Assembly: GCF_018882185.1 (NCBI RefSeq)
Contig: NZ_JACVOY010000008.1
Span: 62,001 to 126,000 of the forward strand
Source: Polynucleobacter sp. AP-Latsch-80-C2
GTDB taxonomy: Bacteria > Pseudomonadota > Gammaproteobacteria > Burkholderiales > Burkholderiaceae
Length of the DNA stretch: 64,000 bases
Direction of reading: 5' to 3'
The notes beneath the pieces were generated by a model. It was not told where the DNA came from and searched no databases. It worked only from the letters and a program-made list of their open reading frames with translations. The position numbers and the translations under genes were made by a program. This document shows, piece after piece, positions 17,131 through 25,766 of this stretch (positions are counted from its first letter, which is position 1; each line of letters begins with the position of its first letter).

Positions 17131-18060
17131 ATGCAGAAAAATGGACTGTTGTTGCCACCAGGCATCGAGATCTATGAACGAGGCTGGCTCTCAGCGAATA
17201 ATATTTTTCATTTCGGTGATACTGATGTTTCACTTGTAGACAGTGGCTATTATGCGCATTCCAAAATGACGGTAGATTTGGTATCGCATGCTATTCAGAA
17301 GCATGGACTGCCAGGCTTAAATAAAGTGGTCAACACTCATCTTCACTCGGATCACTGCGGCGGAAATGCGGCCTTACAGAAACAATTTGCTTGTGAGATC
17401 TATATTCCTGTTGCTGAAGCGCTTGCTGTCAAAGACTGGAATGTCAATCTATTGAGTTATGAGAACTTGGGGCAAGAGTGCCCAGAATTCTCGCATCATG
17501 GGGTATTGGTGCCAGGTCAAGAGATATTGCTAGGGCGCTATCTTTGGCAAATCTTGGCTGCACCAGGACATGATCCTCATTCAGTAATGCTCTATCAAGC
17601 AGAGCATCGTATTTTGATTTCTGCTGATGCTTTGTGGGAAGAAGGTTTTGGCGTTATTTTTCCTGAGCTCTGGGGTGAATCTGGATTTGAAGAGGTGGCG
17701 CAGACCTTGGACCTGATTGAATCACTCTCTGTAGCCCTGGTTATTCCAGGGCATGGTAAGCCCTTCACTGACCTTGCGAAATCGATTGAGACAGCACGAT
17801 CCCGTTTAGATTATTTAGCCTCTAGTCCTGATCGCAATGCACGGCATGGTGCTAAAGTGCTTTTGAAATACAAACTACTGGAGTGGCAGAATAAAGAAAT
17901 CAACTTAGTAAATGAGTGGATAGGCAATACGCCAGCTCTTCGAGCTGCTGCAAAGCAGCTGCATATGGAGATACCTGAATTTTCTCAATGGCTAGCTCAG
18001 GCATTAGTTAAATCGGGTGCGGCCAAAATAGACGGCGCATATTTAGTAGATTACGGATAA
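17131..18060 (+). CDS. MBL-fold metallo-hydrolase
   Basis: A 309-residue protein with the metal motif THLHSDHCGGN (H70, H72, D74, H75) and later ligands in APGHDPHS, SADALW and IPGHGKP. A C-terminal helical domain of about 80 residues (after position 225) ends in GAAKIDGAYLVDYG. This architecture resembles MBL hydrolases with a winged-helix-like tail, such as the LACTB2 or flavodiiron-unrelated groups, but I cannot give a substrate. It is 19 bases after the lipocalin gene and 24 before the SDR gene, so it belongs to the same run of plus-strand genes. Confidence 0.85.
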   Translation: MQKNGLLLPPGIEIYERGWLSANNIFHFGDTDVSLVDSGYYAHSKMTVDLVSHAIQKHGLPGLNKVVNTHLHSDHCGGNAALQKQFACEIYIPVAEALAVKDWNVNLLSYENLGQECPEFSHHGVLVPGQEILLGRYLWQILAAPGHDPHSVMLYQAEHRILISADALWEEGFGVIFPELWGESGFEEVAQTLDLIESLSVALVIPGHGKPFTDLAKSIETARSRLDYLASSPDRNARHGAKVLLKYKLLEWQNKEINLVNEWIGNTPALRAAAKQLHMEIPEFSQWLAQALVKSGAAKIDGAYLVDYG

Positions 18061-18084
18061 AATTTTTAAAAGGGAATTCATCCT

Positions 18085-18855
18085 ATGGAACAGACTGTTT
18101 TAGTGACTGGTGCAACTTCTGGATTTGGCGAAGCTATTGCGCGTCGATTTTTGGCGAATGGTCATAAGGTAATCGCAGCGGGCAGAAGAGTGGAGCGCCT
18201 GGATGCTTTAAAGGCATCACTGCCTATTGAGCAGCAGAAAAAACTATTAACAATTGCGCTCGATGTTTGCGATAGTGCGAAGGTCGACTCTTTACCAGAA
18301 GCATTACCTACTGATTTTGCTAATGTCACCCTCTTGGTGAACAACGCAGGACTAGCCCTAGGGCTGGAGCCTGCGCACAAAGCATTTACAGATGATTGGG
18401 ATCGAATGATAGATACCAATATCAAAGGCTTGGTTCATATGAGTCGAGCATTTTTACCGGGAATGGTTGAGCGTAAGCGGGGCCATATTATTAATATTGG
18501 ATCGGTAGCCGCCAACTACCCCTATCCCGGTGGCAATGTCTACGGCGGTACCAAGGCATTTGTTAAGCAATTTAGTTTAAATATGCGCGCTGATCTCATT
18601 GGTACCCCAGTGCGCGTGAGTTGTATTGAGCCTGGAATGTGTGGTGGAACGGAATTCTCAAACGTGCGCTTTAAAGGCGATGAGGAGAAAGTTCAGCAGG
18701 TCTATAGCGGTGTGCAATTTCTCAGTGCGGATGATATTGCTGAGACGGTGTATTGGTCGGCTACATTACCGGCGCATATGAATATCAATGTTTTAGAAGT
18801 AATGCCTGTCCAGCAATCTTTTAATCCATTTAACGTTCACCGCGGCGAACTTTAA
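18085..18855 (+). CDS. ydfG: YdfG-like short-chain dehydrogenase (3-hydroxy acid dehydrogenase)
   Basis: A 256-residue classical SDR. It has the cofactor motif TGATSGFG at 8-15, NNAG, catalytic Ser in NIGSVA and YGGTK with the catalytic Tyr and Lys. The segment EPGMCGGTEFSNVRFKGD and the ending VMPVQQSFNPFNVHR are typical of YdfG, an NADP-dependent 3-hydroxy acid dehydrogenase that also reduces malonic semialdehyde. It is cytoplasmic. It converges on the DUF2889 gene with a 4-base overlap of the ends. The exact physiological substrate remains open. Confidence 0.88.
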   Translation: MEQTVLVTGATSGFGEAIARRFLANGHKVIAAGRRVERLDALKASLPIEQQKKLLTIALDVCDSAKVDSLPEALPTDFANVTLLVNNAGLALGLEPAHKAFTDDWDRMIDTNIKGLVHMSRAFLPGMVERKRGHIINIGSVAANYPYPGGNVYGGTKAFVKQFSLNMRADLIGTPVRVSCIEPGMCGGTEFSNVRFKGDEEKVQQVYSGVQFLSADDIAETVYWSATLPAHMNINVLEVMPVQQSFNPFNVHRGEL

Positions 18856-19400
18856 GGCTTGGCTTCTTCATTCTTCCACTGATAAAACTTGGGATAGATA
18901 CGCATGACAACCGGTCCATCAAAATCCCAAGATTTACATTTACCGAGATAGAGCGGCGGTTTATTCTCATCCGTGTCAAATAGAGCGCCTGGAATCGATT
19001 GATACGCTGCGGTCGCCACGTTATTGAGAAGCTCGCGTAAGTGCGTGCATCCTTTAATGCCACCCAAATGGGTTTCAATCGTTTTGCGCCAGCCCTTACC
19101 CATACGTGCCCCAATGAGAGCATCCATTGGGGGAATGACTTCAGGACATTCTGCGTGTGGGTGAGCATCCATCGCTACTTCAATATCGCGTATTACCAAC
19201 TCTTTATCTACCGTAACTCGTATCCACATATCATGAATAGGGTCACCAGGAACCCAGGTTTTGGCGCCAGTGGTAAAGGAGTGTGATTTGGTATCTTTTA
19301 GATGCGCTTCGATATCCCAGAGACCATCTTCTCGGGCAAATCCATCAAAACTGATTTCTCGAGTGTGTAGTGGTGAACGTGGCTTAGGTGATGAGAGCAT
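18852..19400 (-). CDS. DUF2889 family protein
   Basis: A 182-residue soluble protein. The sequence LHTREISFDGFAREDGLWDIEAHL near the start and GCTHLRELL near residue 118 are hallmarks of DUF2889, a family found mostly in beta- and gammaproteobacteria with no known function. A conserved Asp-rich strand region (EVAMDAHPHAEC) and a single conserved Cys-His pair (CTHL) could bind a ligand or metal. It is convergent with ydfG and divergent from rsuA, so it is probably transcribed alone. Confidence 0.85.
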   Translation of the reverse strand: MLSSPKPRSPLHTREISFDGFAREDGLWDIEAHLKDTKSHSFTTGAKTWVPGDPIHDMWIRVTVDKELVIRDIEVAMDAHPHAECPEVIPPMDALIGARMGKGWRKTIETHLGGIKGCTHLRELLNNVATAAYQSIPGALFDTDENKPPLYLGKCKSWDFDGPVVMRIYPKFYQWKNEEAKP

Positions 19401-19510
19401 GAGCGGAGGTATAGGTTGGAAGCAATGCCTTTAATGATAATGAATTGCTTGTCACAGCGCAGAGCAGAATGCTATTTTGAGGGCGCTCTATAGTATCCTT
19501 TACGGCATAT

Positions 19511-20236
19511 ATGGCAAAACCTATTTCTCTCGAAAAAATTCTCTTTAGCCAAGGCTTTGGTACGCGTCGGTATTGCGCAGATCTCGTATACGCTGATTTG
19601 GTGAAAGTGAATGGTGTCTTGGCAGAAGACCCTGATGAGCGTATCTCACCTGAAGGCTTATTGCTAAATGTTGAGGGTCAGGATTGGGAGTATCACGAGA
19701 AGGCTTACATTGCCTTTCATAAGCCACCAAATTATGAGTGCTCTCATAAGACTACCCATCACCCCAGTATCTACAGTTTATTGCCGAGCCCCTTTGTCGA
19801 GCGGGGCTTGCAATGTGTGGGGCGCTTGGACTATGACACTACCGGCTTGCTATTGATTTCAGACGATGGTCAATTCATCCACAAGATGACTACGCCTAAG
19901 AAAAATATTGGCAAGGTCTATGAAATTACTACGTCTGATCCTGTGACTGAGAAGCAAATGGATCATTTGCTCAAGGGGGTTGTGTTGGATGATGATCCCA
20001 AGCCTTGCTTTGCTCAAGCCTGCGAATTGCTCTCCGAAAAAACCTTAGCAATGACGATCGTAGAAGGGCGTTATCACCAGGTAAAAAGAATGATGGCTGC
20101 GGTGGGTAATCATGTTGAGCAGTTGCATCGTTCTCAGATTGGTGCGTATGTGATGCCAAAAGATTTAGCGCCCGGTGAGTGGCGTTGGCTTTATCCCAGC
20201 GATCTCAAATTGCTCTCCCAGAGTATGGAAGCCTAG
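19511..20236 (+). CDS. rsuA: RsuA-family pseudouridine synthase (16S rRNA U516 type)
   Basis: A 241-residue protein with an N-terminal S4 RNA-binding domain (about 5-55) and a RsuA/RluB-type catalytic domain. The catalytic Asp is D107 in GRLDYDTTGLL; YHQVKRMMAAVGN is the other conserved motif. The length and the S4 domain fit RsuA, which isomerises U516 of 16S rRNA; RluE and RluB relatives are the alternatives. The pterin dehydratase gene begins at the very next base after the stop (TAG then ATG at 20237), so the two are translated from one mRNA. Confidence 0.9.
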   Translation: MAKPISLEKILFSQGFGTRRYCADLVYADLVKVNGVLAEDPDERISPEGLLLNVEGQDWEYHEKAYIAFHKPPNYECSHKTTHHPSIYSLLPSPFVERGLQCVGRLDYDTTGLLLISDDGQFIHKMTTPKKNIGKVYEITTSDPVTEKQMDHLLKGVVLDDDPKPCFAQACELLSEKTLAMTIVEGRYHQVKRMMAAVGNHVEQLHRSQIGAYVMPKDLAPGEWRWLYPSDLKLLSQSMEA

Positions 20237-20560
20237 ATGAACTCTTTACTATTACCTCAAGACTTTGATTTCCAGGTAGCCATCCCACTTTGGAAAGTGG
20301 ATTTGCAGAATCAAAAGATTTCAAGGGAATTTATTTTTGCCGACTTCAGTTTGGCATTTGAATTTATGAAGCAATCTGCTCAATATGCAGAGGAGCTAGA
20401 CCATCATCCAGATTGGTCAAATTCCTGGAATAAGGTTCTAGTGCACCTAACGACACATTCCGCCAAAGGGTTGACTGGCTTGGATATTGAGCTTGCACAG
20501 GAAATGGACATCTTGGCCCAGAGGATTAATGCGCTTCCTCTTCGCCGTCCTCTTCGTTGA
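20237..20560 (+). CDS. phhB: Pterin-4a-carbinolamine dehydratase
   Basis: A 107-residue protein with the family motif ELDHHPDW (H56, H57, P58) and H74 in TTHSAKGLTGLD, the histidines that catalyse dehydration of 4a-hydroxytetrahydrobiopterin. A Trp replaces the common Tyr in SNSWNKV. The protein recycles pterin used by aromatic hydroxylases, though no phenylalanine hydroxylase gene is in view, so another role (pterin or molybdopterin chemistry) is possible. Its 3' end overlaps the opposite-strand acidic protein gene by 35 bases. Confidence 0.9.
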   Translation: MNSLLLPQDFDFQVAIPLWKVDLQNQKISREFIFADFSLAFEFMKQSAQYAEELDHHPDWSNSWNKVLVHLTTHSAKGLTGLDIELAQEMDILAQRINALPLRRPLR

Positions 20561-20741
20561 TGCTCATAAGGATAGTGGCCAGCAAGCCATAAACTACCTC
20601 TGTGGAAATCATGCCATCCTCATCTAACTCATCAATGAGGTCATTTAGGCAATCCTCAGTAGGCTCGTTCAGTAAGGTCATGGCGCACTCACACCCATAG
20701 TCAAAATCTTCGTCGTTTTGGGTTTGATCTTCGTTTGTCAT
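20526..20741 (-). CDS. Small acidic hypothetical protein
   Basis: A 71-residue protein with about 22 Asp/Glu and almost no basic residues, containing a CEC pair at 17-19 (YGCECAM) and a further Cys at 30. AAGGA stands 6 bases before the ATG, which supports real translation. It converges on the pterin dehydratase gene with a 35-base overlap and is divergent from the molybdenum hydroxylase operon by 200 bases. I do not recognise the family. The composition suggests a helical protein-binding or DNA-mimicking protein, which is only a guess. Confidence 0.6.
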   Translation of the reverse strand: MTNEDQTQNDEDFDYGCECAMTLLNEPTEDCLNDLIDELDEDGMISTEVVYGLLATILMSINEEDGEEEAH

Positions 20742-20941
20742 ATTTATCCTTAGTTGAGCCTTGAGGATAGCAAATTACCGTGAATTTCCATAGCAGAACC
20801 TCGATATTTCTATTCCAGGTAGTTTTGACGGCCGGAGTATTGCCAAAGTGCGGACCTGTCCGGATATCGGGTTTATATGCACTGCAAAATATCCAGATTG
20901 ATTTATAGTCATCTAAAAATAAAACCACAATCGGAGGCAGC

Positions 20942-21439
20942 ATGCAGTTAAGCGTTAATGGGCAAATGTACGATATCAATGTTGAGCCAAATATGCCCTT
21001 GCTTTGGGCAATTCGCGAGATGGTTGGCTTAACGGGAACAAAGTATGGTTGCGGCGTCGCTCAGTGCGGCGCTTGTACGGTCTATATGAATGGTGAGCCG
21101 GTACGCTCCTGTTCGATTCCGGTATCCGCTGTTGGCGGAGCCAAAATTACCACGATAGAAGCCTTATCTAAAGACAATACGCATCCAGTGCAAAAAGCCT
21201 GGATTGCTTTGGATGTTCCGCAGTGTGGTTATTGTCAGTCGGGTCAAGTGATGGCTGCGGCTGCTTTACTCAAGAGAAATCCAAAACCAACAGATGCCGA
21301 TATTGATAATGCAATGTCCAACATTTGTCGATGCGGTACCTATCAAAAAATTCGGGATGGTATTCATGTGGCATCCGGACAGAAAAAATTAGCTGATGTT
21401 TTGGCTCAATACGACGCTTCTCTAGCGACACGTGGTTAA
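20942..21439 (+). CDS. iorA: [2Fe-2S] subunit of IorAB-type molybdenum hydroxylase
   Basis: A 165-residue small subunit with two [2Fe-2S] centres: the plant-ferredoxin-like [20 protein letters not shown] with a fourth Cys in RSCSIP, and the helical domain with QCGYCQSGQ and ICRCGTY. It resembles the alpha subunit of isoquinoline 1-oxidoreductase and membrane aldehyde dehydrogenases, passing electrons from the molybdenum site onward. GGAGG lies 4 bases before the ATG. A 12-bp palindrome CGGACCTGTCCG at 20851-20862 lies 80 bases upstream. There is no FAD subunit gene, so electrons probably go to a cytochrome. Confidence 0.9.
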   Translation: MQLSVNGQMYDINVEPNMPLLWAIREMVGLTGTKYGCGVAQCGACTVYMNGEPVRSCSIPVSAVGGAKITTIEALSKDNTHPVQKAWIALDVPQCGYCQSGQVMAAAALLKRNPKPTDADIDNAMSNICRCGTYQKIRDGIHVASGQKKLADVLAQYDASLATRG

Positions 21440-21449
21440 GGAGAAGATG

Positions 21450-23675
21450 ATGAGCAAACACAATCAGACTTTAGAAAATAGCTCTCGTCGCGATTTCATT
21501 ATCAAGGGTACGGTAGTTGGTGGCGGCTTGATGCTGGGAATCGGGGCCTTACCTGAATTTGCATTTGCGCAGGCGGATGCTAAATATGATCCAAATACCC
21601 CAACACAGCTTGGTGATGCAGAGGTCAATGCTTGGGTCAGCATCAAACCTGACGACACGGTATATATCAGAATCGCACGTTCTGAAATGGGTCAAGGAAC
21701 CCGCACTGGTTTGGCGCAGTTGGTGACCGAAGAGTTAGAGTGCAACTGGAAAAAAGTCAAAACACAATCCGCCACTCCTGGTCAAAGCTTAATACGTAAG
21801 CGTGTTTGGGGTGAGCATGGCACCGGTGGTAGCCGTGGCATCCGTATTTCTGAAGATTACGTCCGTCGTGGCGCTGCTGCTGCTCGCATCATGCTGGTTC
21901 AAGCTGCAGCGAACCAATGGAATGTTCCTGTAACAGAATTAAAAGTGGATAAGGGTGTTATTACTCATGTGCCAACAGGACGTAAAACGACTTATGGAAA
22001 AGTGGCTGAGCTTGCTTCTACGTTGACTCCGCCTGATCCAAAGTCCATCACCTTAAAAGATCCTAGAGATTGGAAGGTGGCTGGACAGCCATATGCACGT
22101 ATCGATACAGCCAATAAAGTCAATGGCACAAAAGTATATGGCCTAGATTTGCAGTTGCCTGGCATGCTTTGCGCTGCCGTGAAATCTTGCCCTGTGTTTG
22201 GTGGCAAGCTAGTGAGTTATGACGAGGCTAAAGTCAAGAATCTTCGTGGCGTCAAAGGAGTTGTTAGAGTTAATGACAATACTGTTGCCTTGGTTGCTGA
22301 TACTTGGTGGCGTGCCAAAACAGCTTTAGATGTTTTGCCCATCGTCTGGGATGAAGGCAAAGGTGCAAATGTTTCTCAAACCGACATTAATAAAATGTTG
22401 CGCGATGGCTTGGATGAGCAGGGTGATTTCTGGCAACGTAAAGTAGGTGATGCACCCGCTGTGATTTCTGGTTCGGCAAAAAAGGTGGAGGCTATCTATT
22501 TCACACCATTCCGCGCACACGTGACGATGGAGCCAATGAATGCCACTGTAAAGATTGTGGGTGATCGTGCAGAAGCCTGGGTTCCAACTCAAAATGGCGA
22601 AGGATCTCTAGCAGCCTTGTCTGAGGCAACTGGATTGCCGCTTGCAAATTGTGAGGTCTATAAATTAGATTCAGGTTGTGGCTTAGGCCGCCGTGGATCT
22701 ACTCAGGACTTTGTTACTTACGCCGCCAAGGTAGCGCAGAAATATCCAGGGGTGCCGGTGAAGGTGATTTGGAGTCGTGAAGAAGATATGACGCACGATT
22801 TCTATCATCCGATTGCGATGGCAAAAATGACTGCTGGTATTGATGGATCGGGCAATGTGACCGGTATGCATATCAAGGTAGCGGGTCAGTCAATTAATGC
22901 GCTGGCATCACCTCAATCTATTAAAGATGGCAAAGACGAGCGTCAACTTCAGGGCTTTTATGAAAAGGGTCCAGATGCTCAGTTGGGATATACCTTCCCT
23001 GCTTTGTTAACTGAATATGTCATGAAGAATACCCTTGTCCCAGTTGGGCCATGGCGTGGCGTAAACACTAACCAAAACGGCATCTTTATGGAATGCTTTA
23101 TGGATGAGTGTGCAAAGGCGGCGGGCAAAGATCCGGTACAATTTAGACAGGCCTTAATGCAAAGTCATCCAAAGCATTTAGGTGTTTTAAATGCGGCAGC
23201 TAAAAAAGCAAACTGGGATAAGCCATTGCCTCCTGGTAACTTTAGGGGTGTAGCGCAATTTATGGGTTACGCAAGTTATTCTGCTTGTGTTGCTGAGGTG
23301 TCGGTACAAAATAATATCGTCAAGATTAATCGATTGGTATTTGCTTTAAATTCTGGTCACGTAGTGAATCCGTATCTCACTCGTGAGCAAATTGAGGGTT
23401 CAGTTGCAATGGCGCTTGGAGCGATCTTTAATCCGGAAATCTTGGTTGAAAATGGCCGTATCAAGGAGCAAAACCTGGATTCTTATCCCTTGCTCAAGTT
23501 GGCTTCTACGCCTCGGATTGAAACTGTACTCGTGCCGACTTATGATTTCTGGGGAGGAGTAGGGGAGCCTACGATTTGTGTGGTGGGTCCAGCAGTAGCA
23601 AACGCTATTTCTGCAGCCATTGGCAGACCAGTCAGAAACTTCCCGCTGTATAAAGAAGGTTTAAGCTTGGCTTAA
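21450..23675 (+). CDS. iorB: Molybdopterin large subunit of IorAB-type hydroxylase/aldehyde oxidoreductase
   Basis: I start at the ATG at 21450, 6 bases after AAGGAG; a GTG 18 bases earlier overlaps the small-subunit stop. The protein has 741 residues, opening with a Tat signal (SRRDFIIKG) and AFAQA cleavage region, so the complex is exported. Xanthine-oxidase family motifs include GSRGIR, EPMNATVKI, GRRGSTQDF and GVGEPT, the last holding the catalytic glutamate. The substrate could be an N-heterocycle or an aldehyde. It forms a two-gene operon with iorA; no XdhC-like maturation gene is adjacent. A terminator follows. Confidence 0.9.
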   Translation: MSKHNQTLENSSRRDFIIKGTVVGGGLMLGIGALPEFAFAQADAKYDPNTPTQLGDAEVNAWVSIKPDDTVYIRIARSEMGQGTRTGLAQLVTEELECNWKKVKTQSATPGQSLIRKRVWGEHGTGGSRGIRISEDYVRRGAAAARIMLVQAAANQWNVPVTELKVDKGVITHVPTGRKTTYGKVAELASTLTPPDPKSITLKDPRDWKVAGQPYARIDTANKVNGTKVYGLDLQLPGMLCAAVKSCPVFGGKLVSYDEAKVKNLRGVKGVVRVNDNTVALVADTWWRAKTALDVLPIVWDEGKGANVSQTDINKMLRDGLDEQGDFWQRKVGDAPAVISGSAKKVEAIYFTPFRAHVTMEPMNATVKIVGDRAEAWVPTQNGEGSLAALSEATGLPLANCEVYKLDSGCGLGRRGSTQDFVTYAAKVAQKYPGVPVKVIWSREEDMTHDFYHPIAMAKMTAGIDGSGNVTGMHIKVAGQSINALASPQSIKDGKDERQLQGFYEKGPDAQLGYTFPALLTEYVMKNTLVPVGPWRGVNTNQNGIFMECFMDECAKAAGKDPVQFRQALMQSHPKHLGVLNAAAKKANWDKPLPPGNFRGVAQFMGYASYSACVAEVSVQNNIVKINRLVFALNSGHVVNPYLTREQIEGSVAMALGAIFNPEILVENGRIKEQNLDSYPLLKLASTPRIETVLVPTYDFWGGVGEPTICVVGPAVANAISAAIGRPVRNFPLYKEGLSLA

Positions 23676-23692
23676 TCGTAGATTGACTTCAG

Positions 23693-23718
23693 AAAAAGCC
23701 ACCTTCAGGTGGTTTTTT
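23693..23718 (+). terminator. Rho-independent terminator after iorB
   Basis: CCACC (23699-23703), TTCA, GGTGG (23708-23712), extended by a G-T wobble and five A-T pairs and ending in T6. It separates the hydroxylase operon from msrQ. Confidence 0.85.
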
Positions 23719-23761
23719 CTTATTCAGACAATTCTCAAAACGAAGTCGTCTAATATGTCTT

Positions 23762-24352
23762 ATGCCTTACTTAAAGCCTATTTTTTTCATCCTCTCTTTA
23801 TTGCCATTCCTTCGACTGGTTTGCTTGGGAATGCATGATGGCTTGGGTGCAAATCCCGTAGAGTGGATTACACGCTCGACAGGAACCTGGGCTTTGGTAT
23901 TTTTATGTATTACGCTGGCCATGACCCCATTACGACTTCTCACGAATTGGACAATATGGATCAAGCAGCGGCGAATGTTTGGCTTATTTTGCTTTTTCTA
24001 TGCCACGATCCATTTTTTAATCTGGCTCTGGCTTGATCAGGACTTTGATATACAGGCAATGATCAAAGATATCATGGATAGACCATTTATTACTATGGGG
24101 TTTATAAGCTTTGTTTTGCTAATTCCTTTGGCAATCACTTCTAACCACTGGGCTGTTCGTAGTCTCGGTAAATATTGGAGCATATTGCATAAATTAGTTT
24201 ATGTTATTGCTTGTACTGTCATTGCTCACTATTGGTGGCACAAGGCCGGAAAGAATGATGTCGGAACCGTGGCAATTTATGGCCTCACCCTTTTGTTGCT
24301 GCTCACTTTCCGCTTACCCGCGATCAAGCGATATCTTAAAAAAATAGCTTGA
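23762..24352 (+). CDS. msrQ: MsrQ, haem-containing membrane subunit of the MsrPQ system
   Basis: A 196-residue integral membrane protein of the ferric-reductase-like family, with six hydrophobic helices and the YedZ signature TGTWALVFLCITLAMTPLR. Conserved histidines sit in ATIHFLIW, ILHKLVYV and IAHYWWH and should hold b-type haem. It passes electrons from quinol to MsrP in the periplasm. In most genomes msrP and msrQ are neighbours; here msrP ends at 16553. It starts 43 bases after the hydroxylase terminator and so has its own promoter or read-through expression. Confidence 0.93.
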   Translation: MPYLKPIFFILSLLPFLRLVCLGMHDGLGANPVEWITRSTGTWALVFLCITLAMTPLRLLTNWTIWIKQRRMFGLFCFFYATIHFLIWLWLDQDFDIQAMIKDIMDRPFITMGFISFVLLIPLAITSNHWAVRSLGKYWSILHKLVYVIACTVIAHYWWHKAGKNDVGTVAIYGLTLLLLLTFRLPAIKRYLKKIA

Positions 24353-24382
24353 AAGAGATATGGCGTAAGAATGTAATGGCTT

Positions 24383-25006
24383 TTATGCGTCGATCGTGAG
24401 CTCTGGAATGGAGTTCAGGTTCAATAATTCTTGTGCAGTTTCAGGTGTAGCGTTTAGCCAGTCTTTAAATAGCTCCGGCTTCAATGGGACTACAGTGCGC
24501 TTTTCATCTTCCGGCTTATGAAAACGCTTCATCACAGGATGCTCATCTGCATTAATAGTCAGCATTGAGAACGAGACTATTAATTCTCCTGTATCCGGTT
24601 CAGTCCAGGTATCCCAGATCGAAGCAATAGCCATTGGCTCAGTATTTGCCTGTCTAATACTGGTACGTATTGCCTTGCCCGTTTCATAATTGGGTTCATA
24701 AAATGCATCTGCTAAGACTAATGCGTAATGCCGTTTCCCCCAAGCAGCTTTATAAGAGGGTTTCTCTGAAACAGTTTCCGCTCTAGCGTTATAGGTCTTT
24801 CTGCCAAAATCATCCTCTTTTGCCCAGGATGGGATTAAGCCAAAACGTGCAAGACCAATCGCAGTGCGCTGCGTATTGTGACTCTTTAGAGTAATGGGGC
24901 CGGGATAGGTCGGAAAAATATCACGCGCTTGCGTAGCAGGCAGTTCTAGATCAAAGTGAGTCTTAACCCATTCGCCATTAACCGTAGTGAGGTATTGAAC
25001 GCACAT
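24383..25006 (-). CDS. yedK: SOS response-associated peptidase (HMCES/YedK family)
   Basis: I choose the start at 25006 because it gives the peptide MCVQYL, with Cys at position 2. Cys2 is the catalytic residue of YedK/HMCES, which forms a thiazolidine DNA-protein crosslink with abasic sites in single-stranded DNA. A longer in-frame reading to 25156 would run through the neighbouring esterase gene. Other family motifs are TYNARAETVSEKPSY (active-site Asn and Glu), DAFYEP and the histidine in DEHPVMKRF. The product has 207 residues. It starts 25 bases after the upstream esterase stop and is probably co-transcribed. Confidence 0.92.
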   Translation of the reverse strand: MCVQYLTTVNGEWVKTHFDLELPATQARDIFPTYPGPITLKSHNTQRTAIGLARFGLIPSWAKEDDFGRKTYNARAETVSEKPSYKAAWGKRHYALVLADAFYEPNYETGKAIRTSIRQANTEPMAIASIWDTWTEPDTGELIVSFSMLTINADEHPVMKRFHKPEDEKRTVVPLKPELFKDWLNATPETAQELLNLNSIPELTIDA

Positions 25007-25031
25007 CGCCGGAGATAAAGGGTCGAATAAA

Positions 25032-25709
25032 TTACGCTTTAGGTAAAACGGTTTGTAAGAAGCGTGAGATATCTTGGAGCTCTTCGGGATTGACTGAATG
25101 CTCCATAGGATATTCATTCCAATCCACCTGGTAACCCAAGGTCTCCAAAAGGGCATGAGAGGCTTGGGCCCGATCTAAAACTACTACTGGGTCGTAAGCA
25201 CCATGTGCCATGAAAACAGGGGTTACTTGATTGGCTGAATGCTTTTCAAGATTGAGGGTCATTGCAAGAGGTAAATAACCCGAGAGAGCAAGAATGCCTG
25301 CAAGTTGATGGGGTAAACGTAGGCCAACATAAAGAGCCATTGCACAACCTTGAGAGAATCCAGCAAGGACGATATTTTTGTATGCAATACCGCGCTGCAC
25401 TTCTCTCTCGATTAGTTCTACGATCGATGCTGCTGAGTGTTTAATACCTTCGGCATCTTCTTGGTCCATCAGATCTCTGCCAACGATGTCATACCAAGCA
25501 GGCATGACGTAGCCGCCATTGACGGTAACCGGCATGCTGGGTGCGCTAGGAAAAATAAAGCGAATGGCTGGATTATTGGCAAGATGAAGCTCGGGAATGA
25601 TGGGTACGAAATCGTTACCATCGGCCCCTAGGCCATGCAGCCAAATGACTGAGCAAGTTGGGTTTGGTGCAGTTTCAAGTTCAATGCAAGGCAGCATGTT
25701 GGTGATCAT
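25032..25709 (-). CDS. Carboxylesterase/phospholipase of the alpha/beta hydrolase fold
   Basis: A 225-residue cytosolic esterase of the YpfH/EstB group. The oxyanion motif WLHGLGADGNDF is near residue 24, the nucleophile is Ser in GFSQGCAMAL, and the remaining triad residues are Asp in GAYDPVV and His in MEHSVNPEEL. Such enzymes hydrolyse short-chain esters and lysophospholipids. It lies directly upstream of the SOS peptidase gene on the same strand. Nothing points to a specific substrate. Confidence 0.9.
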   Translation of the reverse strand: MITNMLPCIELETAPNPTCSVIWLHGLGADGNDFVPIIPELHLANNPAIRFIFPSAPSMPVTVNGGYVMPAWYDIVGRDLMDQEDAEGIKHSAASIVELIEREVQRGIAYKNIVLAGFSQGCAMALYVGLRLPHQLAGILALSGYLPLAMTLNLEKHSANQVTPVFMAHGAYDPVVVLDRAQASHALLETLGYQVDWNEYPMEHSVNPEELQDISRFLQTVLPKA

Positions 25710-25766
25710 CCGCTAATGAATATGGAATGATCATTGTATTAGGTATAGATCTCTCTCTGAAGTGGT

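Noticed and set aside
20701-20979. Minus-strand frame across the iorA start and the acidic protein start
   Set aside because: It overlaps two genes with good ribosome sites, and its peptide shows no motif. The region fits better as promoter DNA.
24383-25156. Longer start for the SOS peptidase at 25156
   Set aside because: It would run 125 bases into the esterase gene and bury the catalytic Cys2 at position 52. The start at 25006 gives Met-Cys as the family requires.
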